Shown here: positions 9,240 through 17,654 of the stretch, in pieces | Numbering within the stretch: position 1 is the stretch's first letter | Layout: each line of letters begins with the position of its first letter | Source of the DNA: an uncultured Oscillospiraceae bacterium | GTDB taxonomy: Bacteria; Bacillota; Clostridia; Oscillospirales; Ruminococcaceae | Direction of reading: 5' to 3' | NCBI GenBank assembly: GCA_949737515.1 | Contig: CATJCP010000204.1 | Location: 1 to 54,303, forward strand | Length of the DNA: 54,303 nucleotides | Translations under genes and position numbers: made by a program | The notes under the pieces: generated by a model | Seen by the model: only the letters and a program-made list of their open reading frames with translations | Database searches by the model: none | What the model was told of the DNA's origin: nothing

Positions 9240-10247
9240 CTACCACTCAAATACAATTCCGGCATAGGTCAGGCCGCCGCCGAATCCTGTGACAGCCACC
9301 TTGTCCCCCCGCTTCAGCAGCCCCTGGCTGTTCATTTCGTCCAGGGCAATGGCAATGGAGGCGCTGCCTGTATTGCCGTATTGATCCAGGTTGAGAAAAA
9401 CCTTTTTCTTTTGCTCCGGATCCAGCCCCAGCGCCTTGATGGCTGTGTCCACAATCCGGTAATTGGCCTGATGGGGAACGATGTGGTCCAGGTCCGAAAC
9501 TTGGATTCCCAGCTTGCCGCAGCAGGTGCGGAGCATCTCCGGAAACACCTTGGTGGAAAAACGATAGACCTCTCTGCCGTCCATATACAGGAATTTTTCC
9601 CGCACCTCCGGGAACTCAAAACATTCCTTGCGGGTTTCTGGGTTTCCGAAGGGGCTTTCGCAGCGGGGATACTTGGCGTTTAAGGCGCCGCCGCTTTCAC
9701 CGATTGCACCGCCGCTGAAAGCGTATATGGCGTTTTCCCGACCTTTCACTACAACTGCGCCTGCCCCGTCCCCCAGCAAAACACAGGTGCTCCGGTCGGT
9801 GAAGTCAAGCATCTGGGACAGGCGTTCGGTGGATACCAGAAGGACTGTCTGGATCTCGCCGTCGCTGTTCAGATAGCGCCGCGCCATGTCCAGGCCATAA
9901 ACAAACCCAGAACAGGCGCAGTTGATATCAATACAGTGGGCATTTTTCAGCCCAAGTTCCCGCTGAATCATACAGGCCATGGAGGGGGTGAGGTAATCCG
10001 GCGTACAGCAGGAAACCAACAGCAGATCGATCTGCCCCGGGTCAATGTTCTCCCGCTCCAGCGCCGCCTTGGCCGCCATGGCACCCATATACCAGGTGGA
10101 CTCCCCATTGGCAAAATGCCTTGTTGCAATCCCCGTTCTTGTGCGGATCCATTCGTCCGAGGTCTCTACATATTTGGTGAAATCGTCATTGGCGACGCAA
10201 TCCTCCGGGATATACCGTCCTGTGGACAGAATCGTTATTCCATTCAT
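9240..10247 (-). CDS. fabH: 3-oxoacyl-ACP synthase III
   Basis: Starts fatty-acid synthesis by condensing acyl-CoA with malonyl-ACP. Thiolase-fold protein of 335 residues with the active-site Cys in NCACSGF, His in PHQANYRI and Asn in QYGNTGSAS. First gene of the minus-strand fab operon, about 195 bases from the mapped promoter candidate. The leader is purine-rich (GGAGGCAGAAAG before the ATG). Confidence 0.96.
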   Translation of the reverse strand: MNGITILSTGRYIPEDCVANDDFTKYVETSDEWIRTRTGIATRHFANGESTWYMGAMAAKAALERENIDPGQIDLLLVSCCTPDYLTPSMACMIQRELGLKNAHCIDINCACSGFVYGLDMARRYLNSDGEIQTVLLVSTERLSQMLDFTDRSTCVLLGDGAGAVVVKGRENAIYAFSGGAIGESGGALNAKYPRCESPFGNPETRKECFEFPEVREKFLYMDGREVYRFSTKVFPEMLRTCCGKLGIQVSDLDHIVPHQANYRIVDTAIKALGLDPEQKKKVFLNLDQYGNTGSASIAIALDEMNSQGLLKRGDKVAVTGFGGGLTYAGIVFEW

Positions 10248-10370
10248 TCTTTCTGCCTCCTGTTTTTATTTTTATCTGCCATCTGCAGCCATTACAAACA
10301 CCGAGAATAAAAACTGCCTATATTTCTGCACAGCAATATGGATTCCTATGCAGTTCCCAATCGCACAGCA

Positions 10371-10400
10371 TTGACATGAGCATGGGATTTCTGATATACT
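10371..10400 (+). promoter_or_regulatory. Promoter of fabD-aroE-aroK
   Basis: TTGACA at 10371-10376, an 18-base spacer and TATACT at 10395-10400. The predicted start lies near 10407, about 140 bases before fabD. Confidence 0.7.
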
Positions 10401-10405
10401 AAGTC

Positions 10406-10420
10406 TTACAAAAAATGTAA
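10406..10420. promoter_or_regulatory. Palindrome at the fabD transcription start
   Basis: TTACAAAAAATGTAA, a 15-base inverted repeat overlapping the expected start of the fabD transcript. The placement suits a repressor operator. It does not match the published FapR operator well, so no regulator is named. Confidence 0.45.
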
Positions 10421-10447
10421 CACTCGTTATTTTCCAGCAGTATATTC

Positions 10448-10476
10448 ATTGTATGAGGTTGACAGCAGTTTGTCAA
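10448..10476 (-). promoter_or_regulatory. Promoter of the fabH-acpP operon with embedded palindrome
   Basis: On the minus strand TTGACA (10476-10471), a 17-base spacer and TACAAT (10453-10448). The -35 box is one arm of the palindrome TTGACAGCAGTTTGTCAA (10459-10476), so a protein bound there would block or modulate RNA polymerase. Confidence 0.65.
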
Positions 10477-10549
10477 TACATTTTTGTCGCTGCCAGTAAG
10501 AAATGGAAAAAAGTTTAGATAGGATTATACACTATAAGGAGGAAATATT

Positions 10550-11473
10550 GTGAACAAAACAGCGTTTTTATTCAGCGGGCAGGGCTCCCAGTATCCGGGG
10601 ATGGGGAAGGAGCTTTACCAGGAGTTTTCCTACGTTCGGGAGCTTTATGGAGCGGCGTCAGAGGTCTTTGGCTTCGACGTGGCGGCAGTCTCCTTTGAGG
10701 GATCAGAGCAGGAGCTCTCCCGGACAGCGGTTTCCCAGCCGGTGATCTACACCCTGTCCCTGGCAGCCTGCGAGGTCATGATGCAGGAGGTGTGCCGGCC
10801 AAGCTGCGGGGCAGGGCATTCCCTAGGGGAATATGCGGCTATGACTGCCTGTGGAATCCTGAGCCGGGAAGACGGCTTCCGGGTCATCAAGGCAAGGGCG
10901 GCGGCAATGGAGAAAGCCTCCCAGGAGAGCGACGGGGCCATGTATGCGGTCATCGGCAGCGACAATTCCACAATAGAGGAAGTCTGCCGGGAAACGGAGG
11001 GATATGTCGTCCCTGTCAACTACAACTCGCCGGTCCAGACCGTTATCGCAGGGGAGGCCAAGGCTGCAGAGGCTGCGGCGGCCAGATTGGCAGAACAAGG
11101 CGCGCGCACCATGAAGCTGGCAGTGAGCTGTGCCTTCCATTCCAAGCTGATGTCCGGCGCGGCGGAGGAATTCCGCGAGGCAGTGAAGGATGTAACCTTC
11201 CACAATCCGACAATCCCCTTTTACTCTAACTTGGATGGAAAGCTCTGTTCCCATATTGATGCAGATTACCTTGCTCAGCACCTAACCTCTCCAGTGCAGT
11301 TTGTGGAAGAGCTTCGGAATATGGCAGCCGACGGCTGCAGCCGCTTTATCGAGGTTGGCCCCGGAAAGGTGCTGACTGGGTTGGTCCGCAAAACCTTAAC
11401 GAACGTAACCTTCCAAAATGTAGAAAATATGAAAACCCTTCGGAAAGCAGCGGAGCTCTTCCCAAAGGCTTAA
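10550..11473 (+). CDS. fabD: Malonyl-CoA:ACP transacylase
   Basis: Loads malonyl groups onto ACP. 307 residues; the nucleophile motif is GHSLGEYAA, preceded by the FSGQGSQYPGM start typical of FabD, and the second catalytic His is in CAFHSKLM. Starts at GTG with AAGGAGG upstream. It is transcribed away from the other fab genes but shares their regulatory region, so dosage of both arms may be set together. aroE follows after 21 bases. Confidence 0.95.
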   Translation: MNKTAFLFSGQGSQYPGMGKELYQEFSYVRELYGAASEVFGFDVAAVSFEGSEQELSRTAVSQPVIYTLSLAACEVMMQEVCRPSCGAGHSLGEYAAMTACGILSREDGFRVIKARAAAMEKASQESDGAMYAVIGSDNSTIEEVCRETEGYVVPVNYNSPVQTVIAGEAKAAEAAAARLAEQGARTMKLAVSCAFHSKLMSGAAEEFREAVKDVTFHNPTIPFYSNLDGKLCSHIDADYLAQHLTSPVQFVEELRNMAADGCSRFIEVGPGKVLTGLVRKTLTNVTFQNVENMKTLRKAAELFPKA

Positions 11474-11494
11474 TAGGAACAGGAGGGAACAACC

Positions 11495-12385
11495 ATGGGA
11501 CAAAGCAAACCGGCCTATGGTCTTCTGGGATATCCCCTGGGGCACACCATGTCGCCGCCGATCCACGAGAGGCTGTTTGAGCTGTCGGGTAAATCAGGGG
11601 AATACGACTACCGCATTTTCGAGCTCCCGGCAAAAGTGCTCTCCGCCTGTGCAAAGGACCTTTTCACCTGTGAAGGATTCAACATCACCATTCCCCACAA
11701 GCTGAACATCATCCCATATCTGGACAGGCTGGATGAAAGCGCCAGACGTTATGGAGCGGTCAACACCGTCCTCTGCCGGGACAGGGACAGAAAAAGCGTG
11801 GGCTATAATACAGATGTGGACGGCTTTCTCCGCTCTGTGGAATCGCTGGACTGCGACCTGTCCAGGCCGGTGCTCATTGCGGGAGGGGGCGGAGCCGCCC
11901 GGATGTTCGCCATCGAATGCGCCCTTCACGGGGCGCCGGTGACCATTGCGGTGCGGCGCATAAAGCCGGAGACAGAAGCGCTCCAGAGGGATATCCTGTC
12001 CCTGGCGCCCAAGGCAGAGGTATCCCTGACAACGCTGGACCAACTGCCGGACAGGGAATTCGAGCTGCTGATCAACGCCACCCCAGTGGGAATGTACCCC
12101 CATCCAGGGGAAACGCCCATACCGGCCGGTTATCTGAGAGGCGTCAGAGCCGTGTTTGACGCCATTTATAATCCCGCCAGCACCCAACTTCTGCTGGACG
12201 CCCGAAAAATGGGATGCCGGGCTCTGGGCGGCATGGCCATGCTGGTATGGCAGGCCGCCGCCGCCCACACGATATGGGACGGCTCCGTTTATACACAGCA
12301 GCAAATTGAAAGAATCGTGGTGGAAATGTCCTCGCTGATGGAGAATCGTTTTCAACAATCTGCAGAGGGAAAGGTGGCAAACTGA
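11495..12385 (+). CDS. aroE: Shikimate dehydrogenase
   Basis: NADPH-dependent reduction of 3-dehydroshikimate in the chorismate pathway. 296 residues; the substrate-binding motif GYPLGHTMSPPIHE is at the N-terminus, the catalytic Lys is in NITIPHKLN, and the nucleotide-binding loop is AGGGGAARMF. An AGGAGGG ribosome site precedes the ATG. The gene ends one base before aroK. Pairing of aromatic and lipid genes in one transcript is inferred from spacing. Confidence 0.94.
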   Translation: MGQSKPAYGLLGYPLGHTMSPPIHERLFELSGKSGEYDYRIFELPAKVLSACAKDLFTCEGFNITIPHKLNIIPYLDRLDESARRYGAVNTVLCRDRDRKSVGYNTDVDGFLRSVESLDCDLSRPVLIAGGGGAARMFAIECALHGAPVTIAVRRIKPETEALQRDILSLAPKAEVSLTTLDQLPDREFELLINATPVGMYPHPGETPIPAGYLRGVRAVFDAIYNPASTQLLLDARKMGCRALGGMAMLVWQAAAAHTIWDGSVYTQQQIERIVVEMSSLMENRFQQSAEGKVAN

Positions 12386-12386
12386 G

Positions 12387-12929
12387 ATGACAAAATTCCC
12401 GTCCATTGTGCTGTGCGGATTCATGGGCTGCGGGAAGACGGCCATTGGCCAGCTGGCAGCCCGGCAGCTGGCCATGGAGTTTATCGACGCGGACCAGTAT
12501 ATTGAGCAGCAGGCAGGGATGAGCATACCAGAAATTTTCAACCGCTATGGAGAAGGTGAGTTCCGAGACCGGGAACATGAGGCGATGAAAGAACTTTCTG
12601 CAAGATCTGGCTGCATCATCGCCTCCGGCGGCGGGGCCCTTACCTTTCAGCGGAATGTGGAGGCAGTGCGCCGCAGCGCTAAGATCATCTATCTGGACGC
12701 CCCCTTTCAGGACTGCTGCAAACGGATTATGGGCGACGCGAACCGTCCCCTGGCGGCGTCCAGCTCTGAAAAGGAGCTGAACGCCCTTTACCAAAGGCGG
12801 AAGGGGTTGTACCGCGCCGCTGCCCACAAAACCATCCGCAACGATGGGAGCCTGAACCACGGGGTGCAGGAGCTGGTGCGCGTGATCTGTGAGCTTACGC
12901 TGGAGCAGCCTCATCCGCCTGAAGCCTGA
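12387..12929 (+). CDS. aroK: Shikimate kinase
   Basis: Phosphorylates shikimate with ATP. P-loop kinase of 180 residues with Walker A GFMGCGKTAIG, the shikimate-binding DAD segment (FIDADQYIE) and GGGAL (SGGGALTF). It starts 1 base after the aroE stop and ends just before a strong terminator. Confidence 0.94.
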   Translation: MTKFPSIVLCGFMGCGKTAIGQLAARQLAMEFIDADQYIEQQAGMSIPEIFNRYGEGEFRDREHEAMKELSARSGCIIASGGGALTFQRNVEAVRRSAKIIYLDAPFQDCCKRIMGDANRPLAASSSEKELNALYQRRKGLYRAAAHKTIRNDGSLNHGVQELVRVICELTLEQPHPPEA

Positions 12930-12934
12930 GAAGA

Positions 12935-12971
12935 ACAGAGCGGCATGGCCCTGGGGCCATGCCGCTCTGTC
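12935..12971. terminator. Bidirectional terminator after aroK
   Basis: Arms ACAGAGCGGCATGGCC and its complement pair over about 16 bp around a short loop. It lies between converging genes (aroK and the 12979 membrane protein). Confidence 0.85.
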
Positions 12972-12978
12972 TTTCCGT

Positions 12979-13665
12979 TCAAGAGGCCTCTTCCGCATCA
13001 TCGCGGATCAGGTTTCTTAAAAAGTCCACGCTGTTTTGATAGGCAAGGGAAACCTCCGGTTTATCCTTTCGGTTTATATTGGATTCGTCCCGGATCACAA
13101 AAAACAGGTCCGGCAGCGACTGAATCAATTCATTTTCCTGAAAGGCGGGAAGCTCCTTGATATAGATCCTCTGCCCGTTTTCACTGACCAGGTCCCTGGC
13201 TTCTTCCCCCAAAAGCTCCGTCAGGTCAGCGTAAAGCCCTTCCTCCTCATCGGAGCGGAGGTAATCATAGATCTCCTGGTCCATCAGAAAAACGGCGGCG
13301 TCTGTGTTCTGAAACTGGGCAACCAGCTTGGTCTGGGAGGCCATGACCACCTGCATATCGGCATTGGCCTCAGTAGACATAATGATCTGATACTTGTCAA
13401 CATACTTGTGCCCGTTGCCGGTATAGTCCCTGCTGTATCCCTCAAAAACCCGCTGAAGCTCCACCTCAGCCTCGGGGCTGTAATATCTGGTAGAGGCAAC
13501 GGTGACCACCATGTCGGGCTTTTCCTGGAAAAACACGTCCTTAATCAGCATGACAGTCAAAATTAGAATAAACGCCCCGACAATTGTATGGATTTTGTAG
13601 TAATTCCAGTAATGCTCCCACCTTTTTCCCTTGGGGACATCCCAAATTTTCACATATTTATCCAT
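12979..13665 (-). CDS. Single-pass membrane protein, function unknown
   Basis: About 228 residues from the start chosen here (ATG 13665, with AAAGGAG 10 bases upstream; the track's 13710 start has no ribosome site). One strong transmembrane segment near residues 30-50 (VGAFILILTVMLI) follows a basic, aromatic-rich N-terminus. The rest is a large soluble domain probably outside the cytoplasm, with an acidic C-terminus. No catalytic motif is recognised. It resembles the many single-pass host proteins of this family in Clostridia, but I cannot name it. Confidence 0.75.
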   Translation of the reverse strand: MDKYVKIWDVPKGKRWEHYWNYYKIHTIVGAFILILTVMLIKDVFFQEKPDMVVTVASTRYYSPEAEVELQRVFEGYSRDYTGNGHKYVDKYQIIMSTEANADMQVVMASQTKLVAQFQNTDAAVFLMDQEIYDYLRSDEEEGLYADLTELLGEEARDLVSENGQRIYIKELPAFQENELIQSLPDLFFVIRDESNINRKDKPEVSLAYQNSVDFLRNLIRDDAEEAS

Positions 13666-13819
13666 CCTCAAAACACTCCTTTTATCAAGCGGCCGCTCTC
13701 CCCGTGCCATATAACCGCCAAAACCCGCCCTTATTAAAATGAGTATAAGTTATTTTTGTGAACGAAATATAGGCTTACTGTAACAGATACGAAAATTTTC
13801 TCCCTTGTCCACAGCTTTC

Positions 13820-14482
13820 CTAGGCAATAAACAGCCCCAGCATCACTACAACGCCGGCGGCCATCCCGACAACTCCCCCGATTTTCTCTGCCAAAACGCC
13901 GTCCTCAGAAAGCTCCGCCTGCCGGTATGCCCATCTCCGCAGAAAAAAATGGGCTTGGTTTGGGAAAAGAAAGGAAACCGCCCCCAGGGCATACAGCAGC
14001 CCGCCCACCAGAATCAGCGCAGCGGAACCCCTCGGCTCCAGGTCTCCCCATACAATGCGGCACAGGGCGTTGCTGATGGCAGGCTTTCCAATTTCGGGGA
14101 TTTCATCTCCAAACGTGACCGCAACATCGAAGGTCATCGGATAACCGGTTTCTCTGTCGCAAAACCACTGGCCGTTCCAAACAGCCTCTATGACGGTTCC
14201 GTCGCCATAGGTGATGGAAACAAAATCCTCCTGCCTCTGCAGGCTGGCGGTCTGCTCCTTTCCGTTCAGAAAAATGACAAATCCGGCGCCGCCGTCCTCC
14301 GGCACGGAACGGATATAATTGGCGGAATTTTTCTGGTAAAGGGACTCCTCCACTCGGTAAAAGAAATCATTCCCCAGGAAAATCCCTTTCCGAAGATTCC
14401 GCCATCCGGAGAACGCTGCCGCCAAAACTGCAGCGATGATAATCAGAGCCAAAATACAGCGGTCAACCCTTTTCTCCGTCAT
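13820..14482 (-). CDS. Membrane protein, function unknown, coupled to the ADP-ribosyltransferase-like gene
   Basis: About 220 residues. One N-terminal transmembrane helix (ILALIIIAAVLAAAF), a central soluble part of about 110 residues, then two C-terminal helices (ALILVGGLLYALGAVSFLF and VGMAAGVVVMLGLFIA). Its start lies inside the 3' end of the upstream gene (20-29 base overlap depending on which ATG is used), implying translational coupling. No family recognised. Possible roles include membrane anchor, immunity or target protein for the neighbouring ADP-ribosyltransferase-like protein; this is inference from position only. Confidence 0.75.
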   Translation of the reverse strand: MTEKRVDRCILALIIIAAVLAAAFSGWRNLRKGIFLGNDFFYRVEESLYQKNSANYIRSVPEDGGAGFVIFLNGKEQTASLQRQEDFVSITYGDGTVIEAVWNGQWFCDRETGYPMTFDVAVTFGDEIPEIGKPAISNALCRIVWGDLEPRGSAALILVGGLLYALGAVSFLFPNQAHFFLRRWAYRQAELSEDGVLAEKIGGVVGMAAGVVVMLGLFIA

Positions 14483-15188
14483 CGATACCACCTCCCGCTT
14501 CTTTCAAAGGTTTTACATATTCCAGTTCTATGATCCCCTTGCAGGCCCGATGTTCGGAAAAACGGATATCAACCACTTTGCATACCATTGGAGGCAATAA
14601 AACTTCCCCCTCCTCGTTATGGGTTACAAACGAATCCAATTCCAAAACAGGCATACCGCGCGGAACCCGCATTTCATACCGGAAGAAACCGCTCCCGACA
14701 TCATCATCTTCTCTGTACGGCGTTAAAGAGTAAGAGGATATCGTTTTGATTTCAAATACACTGCCCGTCTCAAATGATAACGCTTTATATTCCCTTGAAT
14801 ATGGGAAGCTGTTCTTAACTGCATGTTCACGATCAATCCAAGCGGTTCTGTAAAGCAGCATGTCCCTTTTTGACGGATATACCGCCTCTAAAATGTTTGA
14901 TATATCGTTTTCGGCGTTTTTTATAATCCTTTCCTTTGCCGCATCATCTAAATGATGGATCAGCCTTTTCTTTAAAGAGGTTTGCCATTTAATTTCATAG
15001 TCGCTGTCAGCGCTCCGAATTCCTTTTTCGTATTCTTCGAGAATACCCCGGTTATCTTCATATGCAATCAGCGCGTCTTTCCATAGGGCATCAAAATTGC
15101 CGGCCAAAAAACGATTTATAATGGCAAAATCGTTCCTCGTATAAAAGCTGATGGTTTCCTCAAGGGGAGTAAAGAAAATATTGTCCAT
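14463..15188 (-). CDS. Mono-ADP-ribosyltransferase-like protein (R-S-E class)
   Basis: About 241 residues. The C-terminal 140 residues show the ordered features of the ADP-ribosyltransferase exotoxin fold: LYRTAW supplies the Arg, GSVFEIKTISSYSLTP resembles the STS strand, and NEEGEVLLPP gives the E-x-E motif plus the LLPP turn. This fold transfers ADP-ribose from NAD to a protein side chain, usually Arg. The N-terminal half is helical and charged. I start at ATG 15188 because AAAGGGGA precedes it; the track start at 15206 would read through that ribosome site. No signal peptide is visible, so it is cytosolic or delivered by other means. Base composition is more AT-rich than its neighbours, suggesting transfer. 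The function is inferred from motifs, not from a search. Confidence 0.7.
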   Translation of the reverse strand: MDNIFFTPLEETISFYTRNDFAIINRFLAGNFDALWKDALIAYEDNRGILEEYEKGIRSADSDYEIKWQTSLKKRLIHHLDDAAKERIIKNAENDISNILEAVYPSKRDMLLYRTAWIDREHAVKNSFPYSREYKALSFETGSVFEIKTISSYSLTPYREDDDVGSGFFRYEMRVPRGMPVLELDSFVTHNEEGEVLLPPMVCKVVDIRFSEHRACKGIIELEYVKPLKEAGGGIDDGEKG

Positions 15189-15222
15189 ATGATTTCCCCT
15201 TTTCATTTGTGAACTTGTACAC

Positions 15223-15238
15223 TACATCACTTGATGTA
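15223..15238. promoter_or_regulatory. Palindrome upstream of the ADP-ribosyltransferase-like gene
   Basis: TACATCACTTGATGTA, perfect 7-bp arms with a 2-base centre, about 35 bases before the start codon. Likely an operator; the regulator is unknown. Confidence 0.5.
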
Positions 15239-15241
15239 AAT

Positions 15242-15269
15242 GCGGGTTTATGATAAATCATAAACCCGC
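15242..15269 (-). terminator. Hairpin upstream of the ADP-ribosyltransferase-like gene, end of the lysS transcript
   Basis: GCGGGTTTATGAT paired with ATCATAAACCCGC, about 16 bases beyond the lysS stop on the minus strand. Without a long T-run, termination is likely but not certain. Confidence 0.6.
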
Positions 15270-15284
15270 ACAAATACAAGGCTT

Positions 15285-16832
15285 TCAACCTTTTTCGTTC
15301 GGTAACGACTTCATGGTCGGGAACAGCAGCACATCCCGGATGGAGGCGGAATCGGTCAGCAGCATCACCAGGCGGTCTACGCCGAACCCTAAACCGCCTG
15401 TAGGCGCAAGGCCATACTCCAGGGCCGTGACATAATCATAGTCCACCTGAGCCCTGCTGTTGGGGTCCTCCTTCCTTTTAGCGGCAACCTGCTTCTCAAA
15501 CCGCTCCTTCTGGTCAATGGGATCGTTGAGCTCGCTGAAAGCATTGCCGAACTCGCAGGCGTTGATGAAATACTCAAACCGCTGGGTAAATGCCGGGTTG
15601 GAGGGGATTCTCTTGGCCAGGGGGCTGTTCTCCACAGGATAATCGTAAATAAAGGTGGGCTGGATCAGCTTTTCCTCTACAAAGGCGTCGAACAGCTCCG
15701 CCAGAACCGTGCCTTTGGTGGCGTCCGCCGGGACGGGGACATGCTTTTCCTTGGCGGCAGCGCGGGCGTCCTCATCGGTGGCCCAGTCGTTGTAGTCACA
15801 GCCAGAGTACTTCTTTACAGCCTCTGCCATGGTCAGCCTCTCCCAGTGGCCCATGTCGATCTCCTGGCCCTGGTAGGTGATCTTCAGCCCGCCGCAGATC
15901 TTCTCCGCCAGGCGCTTGTAAAGCTCTTCCACCAGGTCCATCATTCCCTTGTAGTCGGTAAATGCCTGGTATAGCTCAACAGTGGTAAACTCGGGGTTGT
16001 GCTTGGTGTCCATGCCCTCATTGCGGAAGATTCTCCCAACCTCATAGACCCGGTCAAATCCGCCGACAATCAACCGCTTCAGATACAGCTCCGTCTCAAT
16101 GCGCAGGTACATGTCCATATCCAAGGTGTTGTGATGGGTCATAAAGGAACGGGCGGAGGCGCCGATCTCTAAGGGCAGCAGGATAGGGGTATCCACCTCC
16201 AGGAAACCCGTCTCATCCAAATAAGCGCGGATCTCCTTCAAAATCTGGGAGCGCTTGACAAAAGTATCCTTGACCTCTGGGTTGACAATCAGGTCCACAT
16301 ACCGCTGGCGGTAACGCAGATCCATGTCCTTCAGTCCGTGGAACTTCTCCGGCAGGGGCAGGAGGGACTTGGACAGCAGCTGTATCTTCTGGGCATGTAC
16401 CGAAATCTCCCCTCTGCGGGTGCGGAACACAAAGCCCTCCAGCCCAATAATATCGCCAATATCCCACTTCTTAAAGTCCTCGTAGGCCTCTTCCCCCACA
16501 TCGTTGATGCGGATATAGGTCTGAATGCGCCCGCTGGAATCCTGGAGATCCGCGAAGGAGGCCTTCCCCATGTTCCGGCAGCTCATCATACGGCCTGCCA
16601 GGGAAACGGTTTTTCCCTCCATTCCCTCAAAGTCCGCGGTAATCTGGGCAGCAAGGGTATCCCGGCTGTAGCTGGTGATTTCGAAGGGATCCCGCCCGGA
16701 CTGCTGGAGGGCGGAAAGCTTGTCCCGGCGGATCTGGAGGATTTCAGAGAGCTTCTGGGCCTGTTCTTCCTCGGTCAGCTCCGGCTCTTCCGCCTGGGGA
16801 TTTTGATTTTGGTTCAACTGATTTTCAGCCAT
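15285..16832 (-). CDS. lysS: Lysyl-tRNA synthetase, class II
   Basis: Charges tRNA-Lys. About 515 residues with an OB-fold anticodon-binding domain (about 60-170) and a class II core. Motif 2 lies in RIFRNEGMDTKHNPEFT and motif 3 in GLGFGVDRLVMLLTDS. The start is ambiguous: ATG 16832 is about 12 bases from AAGGA, while GTG 16841 is too close to it at 3 bases, so I prefer the ATG. The greA gene lies upstream with a terminator between. Confidence 0.95.
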   Translation of the reverse strand: MAENQLNQNQNPQAEEPELTEEEQAQKLSEILQIRRDKLSALQQSGRDPFEITSYSRDTLAAQITADFEGMEGKTVSLAGRMMSCRNMGKASFADLQDSSGRIQTYIRINDVGEEAYEDFKKWDIGDIIGLEGFVFRTRRGEISVHAQKIQLLSKSLLPLPEKFHGLKDMDLRYRQRYVDLIVNPEVKDTFVKRSQILKEIRAYLDETGFLEVDTPILLPLEIGASARSFMTHHNTLDMDMYLRIETELYLKRLIVGGFDRVYEVGRIFRNEGMDTKHNPEFTTVELYQAFTDYKGMMDLVEELYKRLAEKICGGLKITYQGQEIDMGHWERLTMAEAVKKYSGCDYNDWATDEDARAAAKEKHVPVPADATKGTVLAELFDAFVEEKLIQPTFIYDYPVENSPLAKRIPSNPAFTQRFEYFINACEFGNAFSELNDPIDQKERFEKQVAAKRKEDPNSRAQVDYDYVTALEYGLAPTGGLGFGVDRLVMLLTDSASIRDVLLFPTMKSLPNEKG

Positions 16833-16944
16833 TTTGTTCACACATCCTTATTTTTAGAGCCCACTCCGGAACCAGCCAGGCAAAGCCGGCAGGAGATATG
16901 GGGACAGGTTGGTGGCGGGCCCTTAATATCATGATCTCATTTTT

Positions 16945-16975
16945 CAAAAAGGGCTGCCCAAAACAGAGCAGCCCC
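16945..16975 (-). terminator. Terminator of greA
   Basis: On the minus strand GGGCTGC pairs with GCAGCCC and is followed by TTTTTGAAAA, 24 bases after the greA stop. Confidence 0.75.
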
Positions 16976-16998
16976 GGGATAGAAATAGAACTCTTTCG

Positions 16999-17475
16999 TT
17001 ATTTGGAGATCCCAATAATCTTAAAGTGGTAAGTCCCCTTGGGGATAACAATTTCCACCAGGTCATTGAGACGCTTGCCGATCAGGTGCTTGCCGATGGG
17101 GGACTCGTCGGAGATCATCCCTTGGGAGGGGTTGGACTCCGAGGAACCGACAATCCGGTATTCTATCTCGCGGTTTTCCTCCATGTTCAGCAGGCGCACA
17201 GCCAGCCCAACGCTGATAAAGTCTATATTCAGGCTGCTTTCATCCACCACCTTGGCGTTTTTCAGGGTTTCCTCCAGCTCCATGATTTCCTGTTCCACAA
17301 TACCCTGTTCATTTTTTGCCTCATCATATTCGCTGTTTTCAGAAAGGTCCCCATAGGAACGGGCCAGACGGATATTGTCGGCGATCTCACTGCGTTTGGT
17401 GGTCTTTAAGTATTCCAGACGCTCCTCCAGTTTTCGGAATCCCTCCACGGTGAGCGTTTTCTGTTCTTTAGCCAT
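16999..17475 (-). CDS. greA: Transcript cleavage factor GreA
   Basis: Rescues backtracked RNA polymerase by stimulating transcript cleavage. About 158 residues: an N-terminal antiparallel coiled coil (about 1-75) with the acidic tip (NSEYDEAKNEQ) and a C-terminal FKBP-like domain (ESPIGKHLIGK). I use ATG 17475, which has AAGGAGG nine bases upstream; the track start at 17481 is a TTG too close to it. Confidence 0.95.
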   Translation of the reverse strand: MAKEQKTLTVEGFRKLEERLEYLKTTKRSEIADNIRLARSYGDLSENSEYDEAKNEQGIVEQEIMELEETLKNAKVVDESSLNIDFISVGLAVRLLNMEENREIEYRIVGSSESNPSQGMISDESPIGKHLIGKRLNDLVEIVIPKGTYHFKIIGISK

Positions 17476-17522
17476 TGCCAATTTCCTCCTTGTTGAACTT
17501 GTGTTTTCTTTTATAGAAAGTT

Positions 17523-17552
17523 TAGGATATTGCCGCTTATGGCAATATCCTA
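17523..17552. repeat. Hairpin in the ctpA-greA intergenic region
   Basis: TAGGATATTGCC and GGCAATATCCTA form perfect 12-bp arms around a 6-base loop, about 45 bases before greA on the minus strand. It may end the ctpA transcript or shape the greA leader; there is no T-run to decide. Confidence 0.6.
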
Positions 17553-17654
17553 TGCTGCTTGTCGTGAATTTATAAATGTCATTATAGACAATCTCTGGAA
17601 AACTGTCAAGCCCTTGACAGACTGGATTTACATTTTACCTCATACGGTATAACG

